From positions 1 through 6,207 of the forward strand of contig JAOUNC010000178.1 in assembly GCA_029881175.1 (NCBI GenBank): a stretch of DNA of 6,207 bases, written 5' to 3'. The stretch is from Nitrospirota bacterium (GTDB taxonomy: Bacteria > Nitrospirota > Nitrospiria > Nitrospirales > UBA8639). The position numbers and the translations under genes are program-made. The notes under the pieces were generated by a model. It had not been told where the DNA came from and did not search any database. It was given only the letters and a program-made list of their open reading frames with translations. The number at the start of each line of letters is the position of its first letter. The stretch's first letter is position 1. Positions 6,101 to 6,207 of this stretch are shown piece by piece.

Positions 6101-6183
6101 CAATACACCAGAAGCCCACTCGAAACCATAAGGAGACAGCCCAACAAAAAAAAGAACTGACGGATGGGTAACCAGCTAACCAT
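3172..6183 (-). CDS. Membrane-bound hybrid sensor histidine kinase (PAS-GAF-PAS-HisKA-HATPase-REC)
   Basis: From ATG 6183 this is 1003 aa. Two membrane helices (about 9-31 and 156-176) flank an extracytoplasmic sensor of about 125 residues; its FGETGEIVLVE motif and final VVARFDLQEI resemble Cache-like domains. In the cytoplasm come PAS1 (about 192-306, ending RDMTEQK), GAF (about 320-475), PAS2 (about 487-603, ending RDLTERR), and HisKA with HDFNN and phospho-acceptor H636. The HATPase follows (N744/N748, DSGRGMP from 792, FDPFFTT, GTGMGLS), then a REC domain (879-996) with D883/D884, phospho-acceptor D929, S957 and K979. It should autophosphorylate on H636 and pass phosphate to D929. There is no HPt domain, so onward relay needs a separate partner or the REC acts as a sink. 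The signal and output are unknown. The start is uncertain: no ribosome binding site precedes ATG 6183, TTG 6189 is in frame, and the frame is open to the window edge, so the gene may begin outside. Confidence 0.93.
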   Translation of the reverse strand: MVSWLPIRQFFFLLGCLLMVSSGLLVYWLYGGALERERVRVMDLALLHAKQLEALSEQSTIDNNRLSAHETRAVRVQQFFDVQQSAHHFGETGEIVLVEKAIHSGEFSVSPNTEPKLLVDGQGRIFLTASVPIRNTSLSVVARFDLQEIQQPYLQGGIVLCLLEFAVMLLSGAFVGSGRNSQDHAFQENEEKSRVIVASAGEGIVTFNESSIIETFNETAETMFLYAMEEIIGEPFQTLLESSDQTACDTFLLTYRLQGATRMSGVVKELQGKRKDGTVFPLMVTLTEAPFWGHRLFTLLLRDMTEQKMAERRLAAQYAVAQVLAECATIQEATPEILRAVCDSLGWQVGVLWQVDPESEVLRCVEVWRASPDRFSRFVLLTQDMAFPKGIGLPGRTWEAGQPVWIPDAVLDSNFPRGPMAAEEGLHAAFAFPIQLGPAVYGVMEFFNREIQEPDQALLHQMLSVGSQIGQFMQRKNSELALREGEAQTRLVLDTALDAVVTFTETGHILSWNLQAERMFGWSRSAILGKTLVSTIIPRTYWEGYLEGVQRYIQTGVSEILNQRMELIGVHRKGHEFPLEMAMTAVRSKGQFVFSGFIRDLTERRETEEALRKSAEQLRQAQKMDAIGTLAGGIAHDFNNILSAIIGYTELAMVKSGVNSEVVPRLQEVLRAGYRAKKLVRQILTFSRQDESGKKIIYLQPIVEEAMNLLRASLPSTISLEVDLQRITSPVLADATQMHQVVMNLVTNAEYAMREKGGTLRVMLHQVQVKEGDVLLSHGMSVGTYICLKFVDSGRGMPPNIQKRIFDPFFTTKAVGEGTGMGLSVIHGVITNHGGIIQLDSRENEGTTFVLYLPCTAFLALPEVPVSVTSASYFGEGRVMFVDDEVSIARWGKDMLETLGYQVEIFTNASEALDAFTQNPDRFDVLVTDQTMPSMTGEMLAKQVIRLRPKFPVILCSGFSYTMNEKKAEAIGLQAYLTKPVLMDEMARALQAAIPRKVLPNPA

Positions 6184-6207
6184 TAACAATTGACGAGAAA
6201 GAACGGA

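Noticed and set aside
1..6207. CRISPR arrays, tRNA or rRNA genes, phage or toxin-antitoxin modules
   Set aside because: No regularly spaced direct repeats, no tRNA-like arms with a T-loop, and no matching protein motifs were seen on either strand.

Overview
The window looks like a chromosomal stretch from a Gram-negative, outer-membrane-bearing bacterium of moderate GC content. The evidence is a Pal/OmpA-type lipoprotein, an Flp-type (Tad) prepilin behind a sigma-54-like promoter, and a large membrane-bound hybrid histidine kinase. The protein style is compatible with Nitrospirota or a deltaproteobacterium-like lineage, but this is an impression from the sequence and no taxonomic marker gene is present.

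Layout, left to right. (1) 54-500, minus strand: a Fur-family metal-responsive repressor. Upstream of it are a sigma-70-like promoter and a clear 7-3-7 inverted repeat (TTGCAAG-tct-CTTGCAA) placed at the predicted transcription start, which suggests autorepression. (2) 717-934, plus strand: a very small ORF pair, a 21-codon ORF with a good ribosome binding site overlapping a 55-codon ORF. Neither is recognised, and the second runs tail-to-tail into the next gene. (3) 926-1480, minus: an OmpA/Pal-like lipoprotein. (4) 1662-1853, minus: a 63-aa Flp prepilin, probably upstream in the same transcription direction and driven by a -24/-12 promoter at 1915-1931. (5) About 2115-3079, plus: the decayed C-terminal part of a copper-type (P1B) P-type ATPase. 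It carries a frameshift, two in-frame stops, a deletion that removes the GDGxND motif, and an interruption. Most of the interruption is a 165-bp near-palindromic element (2777-2941) that looks like a miniature inverted-repeat transposable element (MITE). (6) 3172-6183, minus: a hybrid sensor kinase with order TM - extracytoplasmic sensor - TM - PAS - GAF - PAS - HisKA - HATPase - REC. Its reading frame stays open to the right edge, so the true start may lie outside.

The intact genes all read on the minus strand, but they do not form one obvious operon. The flp and OmpA-like genes (181 bp apart) are the most plausible co-transcribed pair. The dead ATPase sits between two surface or sensory modules and is the scar of a lost metal-efflux function. 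The most unusual items are the palindromic element in the ATPase remnant, the full extent of that remnant (its last transmembrane helix reappears about 200 bp downstream in another frame), the sigma-54 promoter of the orphan pilin, and the operator in front of the Fur-family gene.
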